Shown: positions 37,143-46,587, counted from the first letter of the stretch. The stretch: 64,000 nucleotides of DNA from Erythrobacter sp. CCH5-A1 (GCF_001557115.1 NZ_LSKQ01000177.1:1-64000); one strand, 5' to 3'. Program-made: numbers and translations. The notes: generated by a model not told the origin, from the sequence alone.

Positions 37143-39138
37143 CGATCAGGTCGCGGTCGACGTCGCTTGCGCGGTTCTGGATGAAGTTGAAGCGGTGTTC
37201 GGGGTTGCGACCCATCAGCTCGTCGACGAGCCGCGCGACACCGGCACGGTCCTCGAACTCCTGCGGCAGAGTGATGCGGATCAGCCCGCGCGTTTCGGGT
37301 GCCATCGTGGTTTCGCGCAGCTGCTGAGGGTTCATCTCGCCGAGGCCCTTGAAGCGGGCGACCTCGACCTTCTTGCCCTTGAACACCGTCGCTTCCAGCT
37401 CCGCCCGGTGCGCGTCGTCGCGGGCGTAGCGGCTCTCCTTGCCGGCGGTCAGCCGGTAGAGCGGGGGCTGGGCGAGGAACAGGTGGCCGCGCCGCACGAT
37501 GTCGGGCATTTCCTGGAAGAAGAAGGTCATCAGCAGCGTCGCGATATGGGCGCCGTCGACGTCCGCGTCGGTCATGATGATGACGCGGTCATAGCGCAGC
37601 GCCGATGCGTCGCAGTCCTTGCGGGTGCCGCAACCGAGGGCAAGTATCAGGTCGGCGATTTCGCTGTTGGCGCGGATCTTGTCGGCGGTGGCGCTGGCGA
37701 CATTGAGGATCTTGCCGCGGATCGGCAGGATTGCCTGGCTCTTGCGGTCGCGCGCCTGCTTGGCGCTGCCGCCCGCGGAATCGCCCTCGACGATGAACAA
37801 CTCTGTCTCGCGCCCGCCTTCACCGCTGCAATCGGTGAGCTTTCCGGGCAGGCGCAGCTTCTTGGCGTTGGTGGCGGTTTTGCGCTTGATCTCGCGTTCC
37901 TGCTTGCGCTTCAAACGCTCGTCCATCCGCTCCATCACCTCGCCGAGCAGCGCCTTGCCGCGCTCCATATTGTCGGTGAGGAAGTGGTCGAAATGGTCGC
38001 GCACCGCGTTTTCGACCAGGCGCGCAGCCTCGGGCGAAGTCAGGCGGTCCTTGGTCTGCGACTGGAACTGCGGATCGCGGATGAAGACGCTGAGCATCAC
38101 CTCGGCGCCGGTCATCACGTCGTCGGCGGTGATGTCCTTGGCCTTCTTCTGGCCGACCAGCTCGCCGAAGGCACGAAGCCCGCGGGTCAGCGCGGTGCGC
38201 AGGCCCTGCTCGTGGGTGCCGCCATCGGGCGTCGGCACGGTGTTGCAATACCAGCTGGTGGCGCCGTCCGAATAGAGCGGCCAGGCGATCGCCCATTCGA
38301 CGCGGCCCTGCTGGACACCATCGACGCTCGGAAAATCCTGCGTGCCCGCGAAGGGCTGGGCGGTGACACATTCGCGCGTGCCGACCTGTTCGGCGAGGTG
38401 ATCGGCGAGGCCGCCCGGGAACTTGAACACCGCTTCGGCAGGAACCTCCTCGCTGGCGAGCGAGGCTGCGCATTTCCAGCGGATTTCCACGCCAGCGAAG
38501 AGATAGGCCTTCGACCGCGCGAGCTTGAACAACCGCTTGGGGTTGAAGCTGCGATCGCCGAAAATCTCGGCGTCGGGCACAAAGCTCACCGTCGTGCCGC
38601 GCCGGTTGGGGGTGGGGCCGAGGTTCTGGATTGGGCCTTGCGTGACGCCGCGCGAGAACTCCTGCGCATAGAGCTGCTTGTCGCGCGCCACCTCGACGCG
38701 GGTATGGACCGAAAGCGCGTTGACCACGCTGACGCCGACGCCGTGGAGGCCCCCGCTGGTCGCATAGGCTTTCCCCGAAAACTTGCCGCCCGAGTGCAGC
38801 GTCGAAAGGATCACCTCGAGCGTCGATTTGCCGGGAAACTTGGGGTGCTCGTCGACAGGAATGCCGCGCCCGTTGTCGGCGATGCTCAGCCGGTTGCCTT
38901 CATCGAGCCGCACCTCGATCCGCGTCGCATGGCCTGCGACCGCCTCGTCCATCGCGTTGTCGAGCACTTCGGCGGCGAGATGGTGGTAGGCGCGGTCATC
39001 GGTCCCGCCGATATACATGCCGGGCCGGCGCCGGACGGGTTCGAGCCCTTCGAGTACCTCGATGGCAGAGGCGTTGTAATCGCCGCTCGATGTGGGCGTG
39101 TTGGCGAAAAGGTCGTCGGGAGTGGGTTCTGAGGCCAT
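37135..39138 (-). CDS. parE: DNA topoisomerase IV subunit B
   Basis: ATPase subunit of the chromosome-decatenating type II topoisomerase, 667 residues. The GHKL ATPase site is visible in EVLDNAMDEAVAGHATRIEV, DNGRGIPVDEHPKF and GGLHGVGVSVVNAL. The TOPRIM region has LFIVEGDSAGGSAKQARDRK and the metal DADVDGAHI. The alphaproteobacterial ParE rather than GyrB pattern is supported by the length and the ALGCGTRKDC segment. The ATG at 39138 gives the usual short N-terminus. ParC is not in the window. Confidence 0.95.
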   Translation of the reverse strand: MASEPTPDDLFANTPTSSGDYNASAIEVLEGLEPVRRRPGMYIGGTDDRAYHHLAAEVLDNAMDEAVAGHATRIEVRLDEGNRLSIADNGRGIPVDEHPKFPGKSTLEVILSTLHSGGKFSGKAYATSGGLHGVGVSVVNALSVHTRVEVARDKQLYAQEFSRGVTQGPIQNLGPTPNRRGTTVSFVPDAEIFGDRSFNPKRLFKLARSKAYLFAGVEIRWKCAASLASEEVPAEAVFKFPGGLADHLAEQVGTRECVTAQPFAGTQDFPSVDGVQQGRVEWAIAWPLYSDGATSWYCNTVPTPDGGTHEQGLRTALTRGLRAFGELVGQKKAKDITADDVMTGAEVMLSVFIRDPQFQSQTKDRLTSPEAARLVENAVRDHFDHFLTDNMERGKALLGEVMERMDERLKRKQEREIKRKTATNAKKLRLPGKLTDCSGEGGRETELFIVEGDSAGGSAKQARDRKSQAILPIRGKILNVASATADKIRANSEIADLILALGCGTRKDCDASALRYDRVIIMTDADVDGAHIATLLMTFFFQEMPDIVRRGHLFLAQPPLYRLTAGKESRYARDDAHRAELEATVFKGKKVEVARFKGLGEMNPQQLRETTMAPETRGLIRITLPQEFEDRAGVARLVDELMGRNPEHRFNFIQNRASDVDRDLIDA

Positions 39139-39193
39139 GCGTTCGGTTATAGGGCCGCGCGCGCCTGCCTCAAGCCACCCCCCGCGCTTATAC

Positions 39194-40399
39194 TCACTTG
39201 CCGAAGCCGGCCGGTGCCGGATCGACCGCCGTGACTTCGCCGCCCTTGACCTCGCGCACCTCCAGCGCCCGCTCGACCACGCCGTTGCGGGCAAAGCGGA
39301 AGGCCCCGTCGACCCCGAGGAACCCGCCCTTGTCGTAGAGCTGCTCACGCGGGAAGGGCGTGCCGACCTTCCACTCGCGCGCGACGCGCAAGGTGAGCAG
39401 CACCGCATCATAGCCGAGCGTCGCCACGCGGAAGGGCTGGCCTCCGAACCGCGAGGCATAGCTGTCGGCGAAGCGGCGGAATCGCTGGTCGGAGACGGCC
39501 GAGAACAGCGCGCCTTCGAGGGCCGGGGTACGGGCGAGCACTGCCTCGCCGCTCCACAGCTCGGTGCCGAGGATGCGGGTGCGGTTGCGCGCGGACTTGT
39601 TGAGCTCGCCCGCAGCATCGACCCCGAGCCGCGCCGAATCTGCGATCAGCACGGTGTCATAGCCGCCGGCCGCGCGCAGACGGGCGGCGGCGCTGACGAT
39701 CGAGGTGTTGCCGCGCGCGTAGCTCTCCTTGCGGACCAGCGCGCCGCCGTAATCGCGCAGCGCGTTCTCGAAGGAGGACAGCGCGCGCGTGCCGTAGTCG
39801 CCCTCGGGCGCGAGCACGGCGAACTTCGCCGCGCCTCGGCTGCGAGCGTATTGGACGGAGCGGCGGATCGATTGCTCGGGCAGGTGGCCGATCACGAAGA
39901 CGTCAGCCGCCGCCACGCTCGCATCATTGGCAAAGGCGATGACCGGCACTCCCGCGGGCCGCGCAGCGGCCTGCACCTGCGGGACGGCATCGGCGGTCAG
40001 CGGGCCGAGGATCAGCCTGTTGCCATCGGCAATCGCCTTTCTCGCCGCAGTCGTGATGCCTTCGGAGGTGTCGTAGGTGGTGATGCGCAGGTTGTCCGCG
40101 CCGGTATCTAGCAGCGCCATTGTGGTCGCATTGGCGATCGCCTGGCCGACCGGCGCGGTATCGCCCGACAGCGGCACCAGCAGCGCGATACGATGGCGGC
40201 CGGTGTCGGTGGGGAGCGCGGTCGCCGAAGGCTCGGGCGCGGGCGCGGGGGGCGGGGCGGTCACGACCTCGGTCTTGGGCACAACCGCGCAGGCGCTCGC
40301 CAGCAGCGCGGCGCCCGCCACCGCCAGGTTGCGCGCCCGCAGGCTCTTGGCTGCGGCGACAAACGATCCAGCCCAATTCGGCCTCTTCCAAAGCTTCAT
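39194..40399 (-). CDS. Penicillin-binding protein activator LppC/LpoA-like lipoprotein
   Basis: A 401-residue outer-envelope lipoprotein: lipobox LLASAC with the acylated Cys37. The rest is a periplasmic-binding-protein type I fold (HRIALLVPLSGDTAPVGQAIAN, VPVIAFANDASVAAADVFVIG), as in YraM/LpoA. LpoA stimulates PBP1A in E. coli; alphaproteobacterial members lack its TPR half and their partner is not proven. Divergent from rsmI by 26 bp, keeping the yraL-yraM-yraN neighbourhood. Confidence 0.88.
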   Translation of the reverse strand: MKLWKRPNWAGSFVAAAKSLRARNLAVAGAALLASACAVVPKTEVVTAPPPAPAPEPSATALPTDTGRHRIALLVPLSGDTAPVGQAIANATTMALLDTGADNLRITTYDTSEGITTAARKAIADGNRLILGPLTADAVPQVQAAARPAGVPVIAFANDASVAAADVFVIGHLPEQSIRRSVQYARSRGAAKFAVLAPEGDYGTRALSSFENALRDYGGALVRKESYARGNTSIVSAAARLRAAGGYDTVLIADSARLGVDAAGELNKSARNRTRILGTELWSGEAVLARTPALEGALFSAVSDQRFRRFADSYASRFGGQPFRVATLGYDAVLLTLRVAREWKVGTPFPREQLYDKGGFLGVDGAFRFARNGVVERALEVREVKGGEVTAVDPAPAGFGK

Positions 40400-40425
40400 T
40401 CTTGCCGACCCCTCAGTCGTGCGCC

Positions 40426-41298
40426 ATGGACGAAAGCGTGGCGTCCGTGGAACTTCCATCCCTTCCCGCGTGGGAACCCGTACCCGGGCTGTATATCCTT
40501 GCGACCCCGATTGGCAATCTTGGAGACATCACCCTGCGCGCGCTGGCCGTTCTCCAAGGCGCGGCGCTGATTGCCTGCGAGGATACGCGGGTGACGGGTA
40601 AGCTCTTGAAACATTACGGTATCAAGGCAAGGCTTCAGCGATTGGACGACCATGCCGGGCCCGAAACCCGCGCGCGGGTGATCGACGAGGCGAGGCAGGC
40701 GGCGGTTGTGCTGGTGTCGGATGCGGGCACGCCGCTGATCTCCGACCCCGGCTACCGCCTGGTGCGCGAGGCGCGCGCGGCAGGAGTCATGGTCACCAGC
40801 ATCCCGGGGGCCTGCGCGGCGGTTGCAGCACTGGCCATGGCGGGATTGGCGAGCGACCGCTTCCTGTTCGCCGGCTTCCTGCCGGTGAAGGACAAGGCGC
40901 GCGGAGAGGCGCTTGAGGAATTGGCGGACGTTGCCGCAACGCTGGTCTTCTACGAGACTGCACCACGCCTCGAAAAATCGCTTCTGGCGATCGCGCAGCT
41001 GTGGCCGGAGCGCGAGGTGGCGGTCGCGCGCGAGCTCACCAAGCTCCATGAGGAATGTCGCACCGGTACCGCCGCGGCGCTTGCTGCCCATTACGCCGCG
41101 CACCCGCCCAAGGGCGAGATCGTGCTGCTGGTCAGCCCGCCCTCGGAGAGCGAGGCCCCGCTGCTCGATACCGACGCGCTGCTGCGCGCGGCGCTCGTCG
41201 AGGCAGGGCCGGGCAAGGCGGCGGGCGTCGTGGCCAAGGCGACCGGCATCGACCGCGCGACGCTCTACGCTCGTGCGCTGGAACTGAAGGGCGCATGA
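40426..41298 (+). CDS. rsmI: 16S rRNA 2'-O-ribose C1402 methyltransferase
   Basis: SAM-dependent tetrapyrrole-methylase-fold enzyme that methylates C1402 of 16S rRNA at the decoding centre. The 290-residue protein shows GLYILATPIGNLGDITLRAL, CEDTRVTGKLLKHYGI, VSDAGTPLISDPGYRLV and FAGFLPVK, all RsmI signatures. ATG at 40426. Its stop overlaps the yraN start (ATGA). Confidence 0.96.
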   Translation: MDESVASVELPSLPAWEPVPGLYILATPIGNLGDITLRALAVLQGAALIACEDTRVTGKLLKHYGIKARLQRLDDHAGPETRARVIDEARQAAVVLVSDAGTPLISDPGYRLVREARAAGVMVTSIPGACAAVAALAMAGLASDRFLFAGFLPVKDKARGEALEELADVAATLVFYETAPRLEKSLLAIAQLWPEREVAVARELTKLHEECRTGTAAALAAHYAAHPPKGEIVLLVSPPSESEAPLLDTDALLRAALVEAGPGKAAGVVAKATGIDRATLYARALELKGA

Positions 41299-41672
41299 CC
41301 AGCCCCCGCACCCCCGAACAGCGGCACGAGGCCGACAGCCGCGGCCGCGAAGGCGAGGCCGAGGCCGCGATGTGGCTAGCCCATCAAGGCTGGCGGATCG
41401 TGGCGGAACGTGTGAAGACCAGGGCGGGAGAGATCGATCTCATCGCCAAGCGCACCGGCCTTGTCGCCTTTGTCGAGGTCAAGTGGCGCACCCGCACAGC
41501 CGCGCTCGCCGATGCGATCGACGAACGCCGCCTCGCGCGGGTTGCGGCGGCGGTCGAATGCGTGTGGCAGGACTATGCCACCGATGGCGAGGACATCCGC
41601 ATCGACGTCATCCTGCTTGCGCCCGGCCGGAAGCCCACCCACATCGAAAACGCCTGGATGCCTTTCGGCTGA
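41295..41672 (+). CDS. yraN: YraN family endonuclease-like protein (UPF0102)
   Basis: A 125-residue YraN protein with a restriction-endonuclease-like fold: GREGEAEAAMWLAHQGWRIV, then RAGEIDLIAKRTGLVAFVEVKWR, holding the E, D and EVK residues of a PD-(D/E)XK core. Cellular target unknown. Coupled to rsmI by a 4-bp overlap and followed by gshB 18 bp later, a gene order common in alphaproteobacteria. Confidence 0.93.
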   Translation: MTSPRTPEQRHEADSRGREGEAEAAMWLAHQGWRIVAERVKTRAGEIDLIAKRTGLVAFVEVKWRTRTAALADAIDERRLARVAAAVECVWQDYATDGEDIRIDVILLAPGRKPTHIENAWMPFG

Positions 41673-41690
41673 CCCCCTCGGAGTTCCCCC

Positions 41691-42653
41691 ATGAATTTGC
41701 GCATCGCCGTCCAGATGGACCCCCTCGACAGCATCAAGATCGCCGGCGACAGTTCCTTTGCGCTGATGCTGGCAGCGCAGGCGCGCGGGCACAGGCTTTA
41801 CGAATATCACGTCGAGAGCCTGACGCTCGACGAGGATGACCGGCTGTTTGCCCACGCCTTTCCGGTGACGGTGCAACGGGTCGAGGGCGACCATTTCACC
41901 CGGGGCGAGCAGGTGCGGCTCGATCTCGGCCGGGATGTCGACGTGGTGCTGATGCGGCAGGATCCGCCGTTCCACATGGGCTACATCACCGCCACGCACC
42001 TGCTCGAGCGGATCGGGCACGAGACGCTGGTGGTCAATGACCCCGCCAATGTCCGCAACAGCCCCGAGAAGGTGATGGTGCTGAACTATCGCCGCTTCAT
42101 GCCGCCCACGCTGGTGACGCGCAGCGTGGACGAGGTGCGGCGCTTCATGGCCAGGCACGGCGCCATCGTGGTCAAGCCGATCCACGGCAATGGCGGCAAG
42201 GCGATCTTCCGCATCGGCGAGAACGGGGAGAACCTCACCGCCCTGTTCGAGGTGTTCAACCAGACCTGGCCCGAACCGCACATGGTCCAGCCCTTCCTCC
42301 CCGAGGTCGCGAAGGGCGACAAGCGGATCGTGCTGGTGGACGGCGAGGTGGCGGGCGCGATCAACCGCGTGCCGGGGGAGGGGGAGTTCCGCTCGAACCT
42401 CGCGATGGGCGGCAGCGCGCAGCCGACCGAGCTGACGCCGCGCGAACAGGAAATCTGCGCGGCGCTCGGCCCGGACCTGAAGCGCCTCGGCCTCACTTTC
42501 GTCGGGATCGACGTGATCGGCGGCCACTGGCTGACCGAGATCAACGTGACGTCCCCCACGGGCATCGTGGCGATTGACCGCTTCAACAACACTGATACGG
42601 CGGGCATGATCTGGGATGCGATCGAACGGCGCTTGGCCGAAGGTCGCGGCTGA
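41691..42653 (+). CDS. gshB: Glutathione synthetase
   Basis: ATP-grasp enzyme adding glycine to gamma-glutamylcysteine, the last step of glutathione synthesis. The 320-residue protein has QMDPLDSIKIAGDSSFALML at the start, MRQDPPFHMGYITATHLLE, the ATP-binding VVKPIHGNGGKAIFRI and the metal-binding TEINVTSPTG. GGAG precedes the ATG. Last of the rsmI-yraN-gshB set; dedA follows 26 bp later. Confidence 0.97.
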   Translation: MNLRIAVQMDPLDSIKIAGDSSFALMLAAQARGHRLYEYHVESLTLDEDDRLFAHAFPVTVQRVEGDHFTRGEQVRLDLGRDVDVVLMRQDPPFHMGYITATHLLERIGHETLVVNDPANVRNSPEKVMVLNYRRFMPPTLVTRSVDEVRRFMARHGAIVVKPIHGNGGKAIFRIGENGENLTALFEVFNQTWPEPHMVQPFLPEVAKGDKRIVLVDGEVAGAINRVPGEGEFRSNLAMGGSAQPTELTPREQEICAALGPDLKRLGLTFVGIDVIGGHWLTEINVTSPTGIVAIDRFNNTDTAGMIWDAIERRLAEGRG

Positions 42654-42679
42654 ACTCCCCCACGACGGACACAAGAGCA

Positions 42680-43303
42680 ATGACGGACTTTCTTATTGGC
42701 CTGGTTGAGACCTGGGGCTACCTCGGGGTGGCGGTTGCCATGTTCCTCGAAAACGTGTTTCCGCCGATCCCGTCGGAGGTAATCATGGGTCTGACCGGCA
42801 TGGCGGTCGCCGATGGCAAGCTCAGTTTCGCGGGCGCCGTGGCGGCGGGCACGTTTGGCGCGGTGCTCGGCAACTGGATATGGTACTGGATCGGCCGGAC
42901 CGTCGGCTATGATCGCTTCCGTCCACTGGTCGACCGCTTCGGACGCTGGCTCACGCTCGACTGGCCCGAAGTCGAGAAGATCGTGTCGATCTTCAAGCGG
43001 TTCGACAATGTGATCGTGTTCTGGGCGCGTTTCCTGCCGCAGGTACGCACCATGATCTCGCTGCCGGCGGGGATGCTGCGGATGGGTCAGCTGCGGTTCC
43101 TTATCTGGACTTTGCTCGGCACCGGGGTGTGGAACAGCGTGCTGATCGGGGCAGGCTATATCCTGCGCAACGAATTCAGCCAGTTCGACGAGTATTATGG
43201 CTGGGTCGCGGTGGTGATGATTGCGGGCGTCGTGGGACTCTATCTCTACCGCGTTGTCACCTGGCGTCCGGCGCAGGCTGGCGGGGAGCAGGAACAGGCC
43301 TAG
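42680..43303 (+). CDS. DedA family membrane protein
   Basis: A 207-residue DedA/VTT-domain protein with four to five hydrophobic segments. Family marks are FLENVFPPIPSEVIMGLTG, GAVLGNWIWYWIGRTVGYDRF and the re-entrant motif FWARFLPQVRTMISLPAGM. DedA proteins are linked to lipid-carrier flipping and membrane homeostasis. It ends one base before the convergent xerC stop. Confidence 0.93.
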   Translation: MTDFLIGLVETWGYLGVAVAMFLENVFPPIPSEVIMGLTGMAVADGKLSFAGAVAAGTFGAVLGNWIWYWIGRTVGYDRFRPLVDRFGRWLTLDWPEVEKIVSIFKRFDNVIVFWARFLPQVRTMISLPAGMLRMGQLRFLIWTLLGTGVWNSVLIGAGYILRNEFSQFDEYYGWVAVVMIAGVVGLYLYRVVTWRPAQAGGEQEQA

Positions 43304-43304
43304 C

Positions 43305-44195
43305 CTAGCCCCGGGGATGCGCCCTGCGGTAATTCTCCAGCAGCGCCGCCGCATCGACCCGGGTGTAGATCTGGGTCGATCCCAGCGAGGCGTGGCCCAG
43401 CAGTTCCTGAAGGCTCCTGAGATCGGCGCCCGCGCTCAGCAGGTGCGTCGCGAAAGAGTGCCTGAGCGCGTGCGGCGTCGCGGTATCGGGCAGGCCGAGC
43501 GCGCGGCGCGCCTGCGCCATTGCCCTCTGCACCATGCCGGGTGAGAGCGGCCCGCCCTTGGCGCCGCGAAACAGCGGCGCATCGCGGGTGAGCGGCCACG
43601 GACAGCCCCGCACATATTCGGCGACCGCCGCGCGCGTGATCGGCAGCACCGGAACCACGCGCTGCTTGCCGCCCTTGCCGGTCACCTGCAGCACCTCGCC
43701 CATGCTGGCATCGCGCCCGGTGAGTGACAGCGCCTCGGCGATCCGCAGGCCCGATCCATAGAGCAGCAGCAGCACCGCCCGGTCGCGCGCGCCGATCCAG
43801 TCGATGGCGGCGAAGTCTTCGACGTGCGAGGCGAGGTTCTCGGCCTCGTCGGGAGTGACGGGGCGCGGGAGGCCCTTCTTCAGCCGCGGGCCGCGCAGGC
43901 GCGGGGCGGCGGGATCGGGGTCGCCCGCCTGTGCGCGCGCGAAGGCAATGAAGGCCTTCAGGGCCGACAGCTCACGCGCCGTGCTGGCATTGCCGAGGCC
44001 TTCGGTGCGCCGTGCGGCGAGATGCGCGCGCAGATGATGCGCCTCGGTCTGCGCGACAGCCGCCCAATCCTCGCATTCCCGTGCTGCCAGCAACCGCGCG
44101 GCGGCGGCGACATAGGCGCGCACGGTGTGGGGGGATTTGCGGCGGTTGTCGGCCAGATGCGCCCGCCAGCCCTCAAGCAGATCGCCCGCGCTCAT
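43305..44195 (-). CDS. xerC: Tyrosine recombinase XerC
   Basis: Site-specific recombinase of 296 residues that resolves chromosome dimers at dif with XerD. A core-binding SAM-like domain covers residues 1-95. The catalytic set is complete: R151 in GSGLRIAEAL, K174, H242 and R245 in HALRHSFATHLL, H268 in LLGHASLG and nucleophile Y277 in STQIYTRV. It starts inside the hemW stop (ATGA), so it is expressed as part of the hemW transcript. No transposon or integron context; a housekeeping XerC is most likely. Confidence 0.92.
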   Translation of the reverse strand: MSAGDLLEGWRAHLADNRRKSPHTVRAYVAAAARLLAARECEDWAAVAQTEAHHLRAHLAARRTEGLGNASTARELSALKAFIAFARAQAGDPDPAAPRLRGPRLKKGLPRPVTPDEAENLASHVEDFAAIDWIGARDRAVLLLLYGSGLRIAEALSLTGRDASMGEVLQVTGKGGKQRVVPVLPITRAAVAEYVRGCPWPLTRDAPLFRGAKGGPLSPGMVQRAMAQARRALGLPDTATPHALRHSFATHLLSAGADLRSLQELLGHASLGSTQIYTRVDAAALLENYRRAHPRG

Positions 44196-45343
44196 CCCGC
44201 CACCAGCGTGTCGGCGACTACTTCGGCGAGCAGCGCGTCGAGCACGCCTCGGCCTTCGGGCATGACCCCGATCCGGTCGCCCTCTGCCCACATCATCCCG
44301 AGACCGCGCAAGCGGGCGAGAGCCCCCTCATCCGCCAACCCCTCGCGCGGCAGGGCAAAGCGTGCCGAGAGGGCTGCGAGGTCGACCCCCTCGGCGAGGC
44401 GCAGGCCCATCAGCAAGGCCTCGGCCGCCTGCTCGTTCGGGCCAAGCGCGCGCGCCTCGGCGATCCCGTCGCCCTGCCGCGCGACCGCCGCAAGAAAGTT
44501 CTCCGGCTTCTTGTGCCGCACCGTCGCCACGCCCCAGCGCCGCCCATGCGCGCCCGGGCCGATCCCGGCATAGTCCTGGTAGCGCCAATAGGCGAGATTG
44601 TGGCGGCTCTCTTCGGCGGGCCGGGCGTGGTTGCTGGTCTCGTAGGCCGGGAGCCCGGCCGCACCCGTCAGCGCCTGCGTAATGTCGAACAGCTCGGCCG
44701 CCGCATCGTCGTCCAGAGGCACCAGACGCCCGCGCCGCACGTCGCTCGCAAAGCGTGTGCCCGGCTCGATCGTCAGCTGGTAGAGCGACATGTGCCCCGT
44801 GCCGAATCCGAGCGCGCGGGTCAGCCGGGCTTCCCACAATTCTGGGGTATGGCCGGGCAGGGCGTAGATCATGTCGAAGCTGACGCGGGAGAAATGGGCT
44901 TGTGCGGTCTCCAGCGCGCGCAGCGCCTCGTCCGCCCCGTGCAGCCGCCCGAGAAAGCGCAGTTCGGCATCGTCGAGCGATTGCAACCCGAGCGACACCC
45001 GGTTGATCCCGGCCCCGGCAAGCGCGGCAAAATTGGCCGCCTCGACCGAGGAGGGGTTGGCCTCGAGCGTGATCTCGATGCCTTCGGCAAACCCCCACAG
45101 CGCATCCGCCTCGGCCAGCAGCGCGGCGACGAGGGCGGGGGGCATCAGCGAGGGCGTGCCGCCACCGAAGAAGATCGAGGTCAGCGCCTCGCCGCCTGCG
45201 ACACCCGCTTCCGTGCGCATGTCCGCGATCAGCGCGGCCTGCCATGCGCCGACATCCACCCCTTCGCGCACATGCGAATTGAAGTCGCAATAGGGGCACT
45301 TCCTGGCGCAGAACGGCCAGTGGATGTAGAGCGCGCGGGCCAC
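44192..45343 (-). CDS. hemW: Radical SAM heme chaperone HemW
   Basis: A 383-residue radical SAM protein. The cluster motif is CARKCPYC (C12, C16, C19), followed by FFGGGTPSLM and the HemW-type C-terminal domain. The fourth nearby cysteine of true coproporphyrinogen oxidase HemN is absent, so heme transfer (HemW) is preferred. Length is as usual. It is followed by xerC with a 4-bp overlap. In relatives it directly follows rdgB; here a CAP-domain gene on the other strand separates them. Confidence 0.94.
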   Translation of the reverse strand: MARALYIHWPFCARKCPYCDFNSHVREGVDVGAWQAALIADMRTEAGVAGGEALTSIFFGGGTPSLMPPALVAALLAEADALWGFAEGIEITLEANPSSVEAANFAALAGAGINRVSLGLQSLDDAELRFLGRLHGADEALRALETAQAHFSRVSFDMIYALPGHTPELWEARLTRALGFGTGHMSLYQLTIEPGTRFASDVRRGRLVPLDDDAAAELFDITQALTGAAGLPAYETSNHARPAEESRHNLAYWRYQDYAGIGPGAHGRRWGVATVRHKKPENFLAAVARQGDGIAEARALGPNEQAAEALLMGLRLAEGVDLAALSARFALPREGLADEGALARLRGLGMMWAEGDRIGVMPEGRGVLDALLAEVVADTLVAG

Positions 45344-45392
45344 GGTTCTTGTCTTCAGTCCTGATTAACGCTTGCGGCATAGACCTAAAGCC

Positions 45393-45944
45393 ATGCGTTT
45401 GTCCCACCTCCTGTGCGCCATGCTGCTCGCCGTCACCGCGCCCGCGCTGGCGCAGGACGCTGCTCCGGACCAGCGCCCGCTGTTCCCGGCCGAGCAGGAA
45501 TGGCTCTCGGAACACAACGAGGCGCGCGCCGCGGTCGGCCTGCCGCCGCTGCGCTGGAACCATGCGTTGATGCGCGATGCCCGCGAATGGGCCGAAACCC
45601 TCGCCGCGCGCCGCGCCTTCCACCATTCGCCCGATCTCTTGCGCATCGGACAGGGCGAGAACCTGTGGATGGGCACGCGCGAGCGCTATGCCCCGTGGCA
45701 GATGATCGACGGCTTCCTCGCCGAACGCGCAGCCTTCCGCCCCGGGGTCTTCCCCGATGTCTCGCGCACCGGACAGTGGAGCGACGTCGGGCATTACACC
45801 CAGATCATCTGGCCCGAGACGCAGGAAGTGGGCTGCGCCACCGCACTCAATGCCCGCCACGAGGTGCTGGTGTGCCGCTACTGGCCGGCGGGCAATGTGA
45901 TGGGCTACCGGCTTGATCCCGGCCGCCATCTGACGCGCCGCTAA
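45393..45944 (+). CDS. Secreted CAP (SCP/PR1) domain protein
   Basis: A 183-residue secreted protein: signal peptide to about residue 20 (APALAQ), then one CAP domain. Family marks are WLSEHNEARAAVGLPPLRWN, HHSPDLLRIGQGENLWMGT, GHYTQIIWPETQEVGCATA and YWPAGNVMGY. The His/Glu cavity residues (H in EHNEAR region, E in GENLW, H in GHYTQ) are present. Role unknown; bacterial CAP proteins bind lipids or small ligands. It is inserted, on the opposite strand, between rdgB and hemW. Confidence 0.9.
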   Translation: MRLSHLLCAMLLAVTAPALAQDAAPDQRPLFPAEQEWLSEHNEARAAVGLPPLRWNHALMRDAREWAETLAARRAFHHSPDLLRIGQGENLWMGTRERYAPWQMIDGFLAERAAFRPGVFPDVSRTGQWSDVGHYTQIIWPETQEVGCATALNARHEVLVCRYWPAGNVMGYRLDPGRHLTRR

Positions 45945-45948
45945 AACG

Positions 45949-46587
45949 TCAGCCGAATTGCTCGGCAACGAGCTTGGCGAAAGCGTCGGCGCGGTGGCTG
46001 ACGGCGTGTTTTTGCTCCGGCGCGATCTCGGCGAAGGTCAGCGCGCTGCCGGTCGGCACGAACACCGGATCATAGCCGAAGCCCATTGCCCCGCGCGGCG
46101 GCCAAGTCAGACTGCCATCGCACCGCCCCTCATAGATCGCGTGCTCGCCATCCGGCCAGGCGATCGCCAGCACGCAGTGAAAGGCGGCGGCGCGGTCCAC
46201 GTCCGCGCCTTTTTCGGCGAGCATCCCCTCGACCTTGCCCATCGCCATGTACCAGTCGCGCCCGGGAGCGCCCTCGAACCACTGCCGCTCGGCCCAATCG
46301 GCGGTGTAGACGCCGGGGCGACCATCGAGCGCCGCGACGCTGAGGCCGCTGTCATCGGCGAGCGCCGCCAACCCCGAAGCCTCAGCCGCCGCCCGCGCCT
46401 TGATCAGGGCGTTCTGCGCGAAGGTCACCCCGGTCTCGGCCGGTTCCGGCAGGCCAAGCGATCCGGCGGAGATGCACTTCACCCCGTAAGGATCGAGCAG
46501 AGCACCGATCTCCTTGAGCTTTCCGGCATTGTGGGTGGCGATGACCAGCGTCCCGGAGCCGAGACGCCTCTCCAAGTCGCTCCTCAT
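45949..46587 (-). CDS. rdgB: Non-canonical purine NTP pyrophosphatase RdgB/HAM1
   Basis: Cleaves ITP, XTP and dITP to monophosphates, cleaning the nucleotide pool. The 212-residue protein has the substrate motif LVIATHNAGKLKEIGALL, the metal residues in ETGVTFAQNALIKARAAA and LADDSGL, and the C-terminal GFGYDPVF and SHRADAF. ATG at 46587 overlaps the previous stop (ATGA). Convergent with the CAP gene with only four bases between. Confidence 0.96.
   Translation of the reverse strand: MRSDLERRLGSGTLVIATHNAGKLKEIGALLDPYGVKCISAGSLGLPEPAETGVTFAQNALIKARAAAEASGLAALADDSGLSVAALDGRPGVYTADWAERQWFEGAPGRDWYMAMGKVEGMLAEKGADVDRAAAFHCVLAIAWPDGEHAIYEGRCDGSLTWPPRGAMGFGYDPVFVPTGSALTFAEIAPEQKHAVSHRADAFAKLVAEQFG

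Noticed and set aside
37057-39132. Long open frame opposite parE (691 codons)
   Set aside because: Antisense shadow of parE; composition is low-complexity and no family is recognisable.
41295-41672. YraN as a restriction or defence nuclease
   Set aside because: It sits in the conserved rsmI-yraN-gshB set and has the YraN motifs, so it is a core gene.
43305-44195. XerC as an integrase of a mobile element
   Set aside because: No att repeats, cargo or tRNA target beside it; it is coupled to hemW and looks like the housekeeping recombinase.
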